NCBI GenBank assembly: GCA_036733985.1
Contig: DAIMZM010000026.1
Span: 1 to 25,481 of the forward strand
Direction: 5' to 3'
DNA from: DAIMZM01 sp036733985
GTDB lineage: Bacteria > Bacillota > Dehalobacteriia > UBA4068
DNA: 25,481 nt
In this document: one piece after another, positions 23,207 to 25,481 of the stretch
Numbering within the stretch: position 1 is the first letter of the stretch
Layout: the number at the start of each line of letters is the position of its first letter
The notes under the pieces: generated by a model
The model's input: only the letters and a program-made list of their open reading frames with translations
Database searches by the model: none
What the model was told of the DNA's origin: nothing
Translations under genes and position numbers: made by a program

Positions 23207-23638
23207 TTATTCTTGCTTCGTTTGCTTCTTCATCCCCATTGCCATTTCTGCAATGGTTTGGATATCTGTCTTATTGGGGTGGCTGAATTTGATAAACAGT
23301 AACCCTCCGGGACAGGTTATCTCATCGACAACGTCTATGCCCTTATTTTCAAGAAGCGCACGAAGTTCTTTTTGATTGCGATGGCTGGTTGACACGCTAC
23401 TCGTCACAATTACAACCATTTTGGCAATGGAAGCGTCAAGCCTTTCAGCATAGGATAAAAGTGCAGGATTACTTTTTCCGGCATAAATGCCCCCAACAAG
23501 AAAGAGCAAGCTAGTTTTTTTAGTCTGAAGGCATTCCGCGATGTTTTTTGCTTCAACACCAAGCTTTTTCCCTATCGCCTCTGCTAACACTCTTGAGTGC
23601 TGTGTTTTTGTAGCGTAAACGACACTTACGTTGTCCAT
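23207..23638 (-). CDS. Flavodoxin-domain protein
   Basis: This 143-aa protein has a flavodoxin-like FMN-binding fold, used for electron transfer or as a small oxidoreductase. The phosphate-binding P-loop is VVYATKTQHSRVLAEAIG near the N-terminus, and the second flavin loop is FLVGGIYAGKSNPALLSY. The C-terminal DEITCPGGLLFIKFSHPNKTDI matches the pattern of short flavodoxin-domain proteins. The start is ATG at 23638 behind TAGGA; an upstream in-frame TTG (23656) lacks a ribosome site. The final residues overlap, in another frame, sequence that reads as DUF3987, so the last few codons may be altered by the junction. It lies 107 nt downstream of the hydrolase gene. Confidence 0.85.
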   Translation of the reverse strand: MDNVSVVYATKTQHSRVLAEAIGKKLGVEAKNIAECLQTKKTSLLFLVGGIYAGKSNPALLSYAERLDASIAKMVVIVTSSVSTSHRNQKELRALLENKGIDVVDEITCPGGLLFIKFSHPNKTDIQTIAEMAMGMKKQTKQE

Positions 23639-23745
23639 AATCATTCCTACTTTCAATTATTTATTGAATATTTGAGCAAAGCAATACCCCATGGATAAAC
23701 ATCATTCCTGATTCTTAATTGACAGTGCATAACTATTAAGTATTT

Positions 23746-24531
23746 CTATTTTAAGAATTCGATAATCATGTTCCAGACCATCGTATCGAAAAACCAGGAA
23801 CCATGTCCGTGTTCAACTACCTCAAACCTGGCATTCGGAATACTGTTTGCATCCTTTTCCGCATTGGAAACAGGATTGCTCCCATCATATCTGCCATTGA
23901 ACATCAGAGTGTCAGCCTTTATTTCCTTCAGCCGTTCCGAGGTGTTGTGCCCTATTACTGCAGCCACCTGATTCATATAGCCTCTTCGAAGGGAAGGGTT
24001 CATTTCCATGGCGGCTTTTGTGATGTTTGTCTGCGCAACCATTTTTTCAATGATTTCCGGATGCGTCTTTACCCACCTCTCATCCTGCCGGGTGTCGGAA
24101 AGCTTCAGTAATTCGGTCGGAGATAAATCCAGCATCTTATCGGCAACAACCGGAGCGCTGTCTCCACCGGAATGAGTAACCGCAAGCACAAGCTTATCTA
24201 TGACCCCGGGGTGTCTGATGGCCAGCTCCTGCGCAACCATTCCTCCCATCGATGCGCCAAATACATGATACTTTTCCCATCCGACAGCTTTCGCCAAAGC
24301 GGCTGCGTCTTCTGCCAGATCCGCCATCGAACAGCCTGATTCAGGACTTTCCGATTCGCCCAGTCCTCTCGGATCATAAGATAATATCGTGAAGTGTTTC
24401 ACCATCGGTGAATTGAAAAGCCCAACCGGAGCTTTTAAATCAGCCCCGATGCCGTTGATAAAAAGCAGCTTTGGACCGTTTCCGCGAATTTCATAATTTA
24501 GCTGCACTCCATTAGCCAGTATTTTATTCAT
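23746..24531 (-). CDS. Alpha/beta hydrolase
   Basis: This 261-aa soluble alpha/beta-hydrolase fold enzyme resembles 3-oxoadipate enol-lactonase-like esterases. Visible motifs are the oxyanion region FINGIGADL, the DPRGLGESE loop, nucleophile Ser94 in VFGASMGGMVAQ, an acid Asp in MFNGRYDGSNPV and the catalytic His in VEHGHGSWFF. No signal peptide is present. The ATG at 24531 follows GAGGGG and lies 2 nt after the stop of the TetR gene, so it is translationally coupled to its presumed regulator. The substrate is not evident; TetR-coupled hydrolases often act on small esters, lactones or antibiotics. Confidence 0.9.
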   Translation of the reverse strand: MNKILANGVQLNYEIRGNGPKLLFINGIGADLKAPVGLFNSPMVKHFTILSYDPRGLGESESPESGCSMADLAEDAAALAKAVGWEKYHVFGASMGGMVAQELAIRHPGVIDKLVLAVTHSGGDSAPVVADKMLDLSPTELLKLSDTRQDERWVKTHPEIIEKMVAQTNITKAAMEMNPSLRRGYMNQVAAVIGHNTSERLKEIKADTLMFNGRYDGSNPVSNAEKDANSIPNARFEVVEHGHGSWFFDTMVWNMIIEFLK

Positions 24532-24533
24532 GA

Positions 24534-25145
24534 TTACCCCTCTTTTCTTAAAAAAATATTTATCAGAAGACTGGCGTCAGGCATAGGTATTTTACCTTCA
24601 TAAGAAGCCTGATAGATTGCCAGCCCATTTATCGCGGTCCAATACAGCACAGCTAATTGCTCTGGATCACCTTCAACAATTGTACCTTCACTCTGGCCTT
24701 CTTGCATGATTTTGCTGATTATTTGATACGGCCTGCCCCTTTTCTCCAGAATCAGTCGCTGTGCTTCTGACGGTATCGCCGTTGAATTGATTGCTTGCGC
24801 AATAAATCGGCAAGTCTGATTAAATTCTTCGCTGTTTTCGATCGTTTTGAGTAATTCAATAATGCTCCTGCGTATTTTCTCATGTGCCGGGATATCCATT
24901 GCCTCAAGCGACTCTGACGCTTCAATTAATTTATCAAAGGCATTATTTATGATCTCAATATAGATTTCTTCCTTGGATTTATAGTAATGATATAACAAAC
25001 CCTGCGCCATACCGACGTTTTCTGCAATATCTTTGATTTTTGTCGCAAACAGGCCTTTCAAGGCAAATTCTTTCATTGCCTCTTTTAAAATCAGTTCCCG
25101 TTTCTTTTCCCTCATTTTATTGTTTTGCTCTTTGTTTCTTGCCAA
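24534..25145 (-). CDS. TetR/AcrR family transcriptional regulator
   Basis: This 203-aa repressor has an N-terminal TetR helix-turn-helix (residues of about 16-62: ILKEAMKEFALKGLFATKIKD, NVGMAQGLLYHYYKSKEEI) and a helical ligand-binding domain. The start is TTG at 25145, 7 nt after AGGAGG; the ATG ten codons upstream (25175) lies inside the operator and has no ribosome site. It controls an operon with the hydrolase. A near-perfect palindrome (25161-25178) next to its promoter is a likely autoregulatory operator. Confidence 0.92.
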   Translation of the reverse strand: MARNKEQNNKMREKKRELILKEAMKEFALKGLFATKIKDIAENVGMAQGLLYHYYKSKEEIYIEIINNAFDKLIEASESLEAMDIPAHEKIRRSIIELLKTIENSEEFNQTCRFIAQAINSTAIPSEAQRLILEKRGRPYQIISKIMQEGQSEGTIVEGDPEQLAVLYWTAINGLAIYQASYEGKIPMPDASLLINIFLRKEG

Positions 25146-25160
25146 AGCGGAACCTCCTAT

Positions 25161-25178
25161 TGATTGAACTTTCATTCA
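25161..25178. promoter_or_regulatory. Likely TetR operator
   Basis: TGATTGAACTTTCATTCA is an 18-bp palindrome with one mismatched pair (TGAATGAA-AG-TTCAATCA on the minus strand). It lies immediately downstream of the -10 box of the TetR promoter, covering the transcription start, as expected for repression. Confidence 0.65.
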
Positions 25179-25179
25179 T

Positions 25180-25208
25180 TTTATATCATAATATATTTAT
25201 GCTGTCAA
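25180..25208 (-). promoter_or_regulatory. Promoter of the tetR-hydrolase operon
   Basis: On the minus strand TTGACA (25203-25208), a 17-nt spacer and TATAAA (25180-25185) make a near-perfect sigma-A promoter. The start site would fall in the operator. Confidence 0.85.
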
Positions 25209-25262
25209 TAGATTATTTTTCAGCACATTTATCTTATTAACTTCGTTAATTCGCCGCGATGG

Positions 25263-25291
25263 TGAACACCCCTCCGAGAATGAACACCCCT
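25263..25291. repeat. Direct repeats resembling an IS21-family terminus
   Basis: The 11-mer TGAACACCCCT occurs at 25263-25273 and 25281-25291, 18 nt apart. On the opposite strand this reads AGGGGTGTTCA-N7-AGGGGTGTTCA, which recalls the tandem transposase-binding repeats near ends of IS21-type elements. No transposase gene is in the window, so this may be an IS end continuing to the right or a remnant. No credible gene lies between 25209 and the window end. Confidence 0.35.
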
Positions 25292-25428
25292 GCCGATAAA
25301 TCGTTAGCGCTGGTATGCAAAAAGACGCTACTTCGGAGAAATCAATGACAGCTTGCCACAATGCAGAGAGCGGAAAACAAGCGATGAAGTGCTGAAACAT
25401 CAGTGTTTCCAGGCTTTTCGGGCATAAA

Positions 25429-25477
25429 ATAAGAACTCTAATATTGATACTTACCGTATCAATATTAGAGTTCTTAT
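25429..25477. repeat. 22-bp perfect inverted repeat at window end
   Basis: The arms 25429-25450 and 25456-25477 are perfectly complementary around a TTACC loop. The stem is AT-rich and lacks a clear T-tract, so it is not a typical terminator. It could be a recombination or replication-related site of the adjoining mobile element, or part of a transposon end. Confidence 0.6.
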
Positions 25478-25481
25478 ATGT

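Noticed and set aside
25197..25400. 67-codon minus-strand open frame near the right edge
   Set aside because: No ribosome site or family resemblance, and it spans the direct repeats; more likely non-coding element sequence.
1..25481. CRISPR arrays, tRNA or rRNA genes
   Set aside because: No regularly spaced repeats, cloverleaf-like sequences with conserved T-loop, or rRNA motifs were seen on either strand.

Overview
The window is GC-rich DNA with strong Shine-Dalgarno sites, frequent GTG/TTG starts, intrinsic terminators and Firmicutes-type families (Nup/BMP purine-nucleoside transporter, PhoP/PhoR-like two-component pair, DUF1538 with P-II-like partners, an Lgt paralogue). This points to a GC-rich anaerobic Clostridia-like Firmicute; the assignment is inferred from gene content only. 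No rRNA, tRNA or CRISPR was seen.

Region 1 (1-8530, minus strand) is one purine uptake and catabolism operon, read right to left: ABC ATPase, two permeases, a BMP-type binding lipoprotein, an amidohydrolase resembling 8-oxoguanine deaminase, and the molybdopterin subunit of a xanthine dehydrogenase that runs off the left edge. A good promoter near 8537-8563 would give the transcript a leader of about 290 nt. Imported purines would be deaminated and then hydroxylated.

Region 2 (8530-13950, plus strand) begins with a divergent intergenic region carrying three consecutive hairpins between two copies of an extended -10 promoter core. It continues with an OmpR-type response regulator, a PAS-containing histidine kinase, a duplicated DUF1538 membrane protein with an apparently leaderless start, and two divergent P-II-like proteins, ending in a 13-bp terminator stem. 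This looks like a membrane transporter with small-molecule sensing subunits next to its own signalling pair.

Region 3 (13950-21270) has a large unknown lipoprotein followed by an Lgt-fold protein with altered catalytic motifs, a convergent TSUP exporter, a small helical protein, an 83-aa Cys/Arg-rich protein with a 22-bp terminator stem, a YccF/amidohydrolase gene pair, and an isolated holin-like gene with its own structured leader and terminator.

Region 4 (21270-25481) starts with a secreted YDG-repeat surface protein that is cut off near 22600. There the sequence joins visibly AT-richer DNA of foreign appearance: an internal fragment of a DUF3987 mobile-element protein, a flavodoxin, an alpha/beta hydrolase and a TetR regulator with a clear promoter and operator. 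The end of the window holds IS-end-like direct repeats and a 22-bp perfect inverted repeat. This region looks like a recombination junction.
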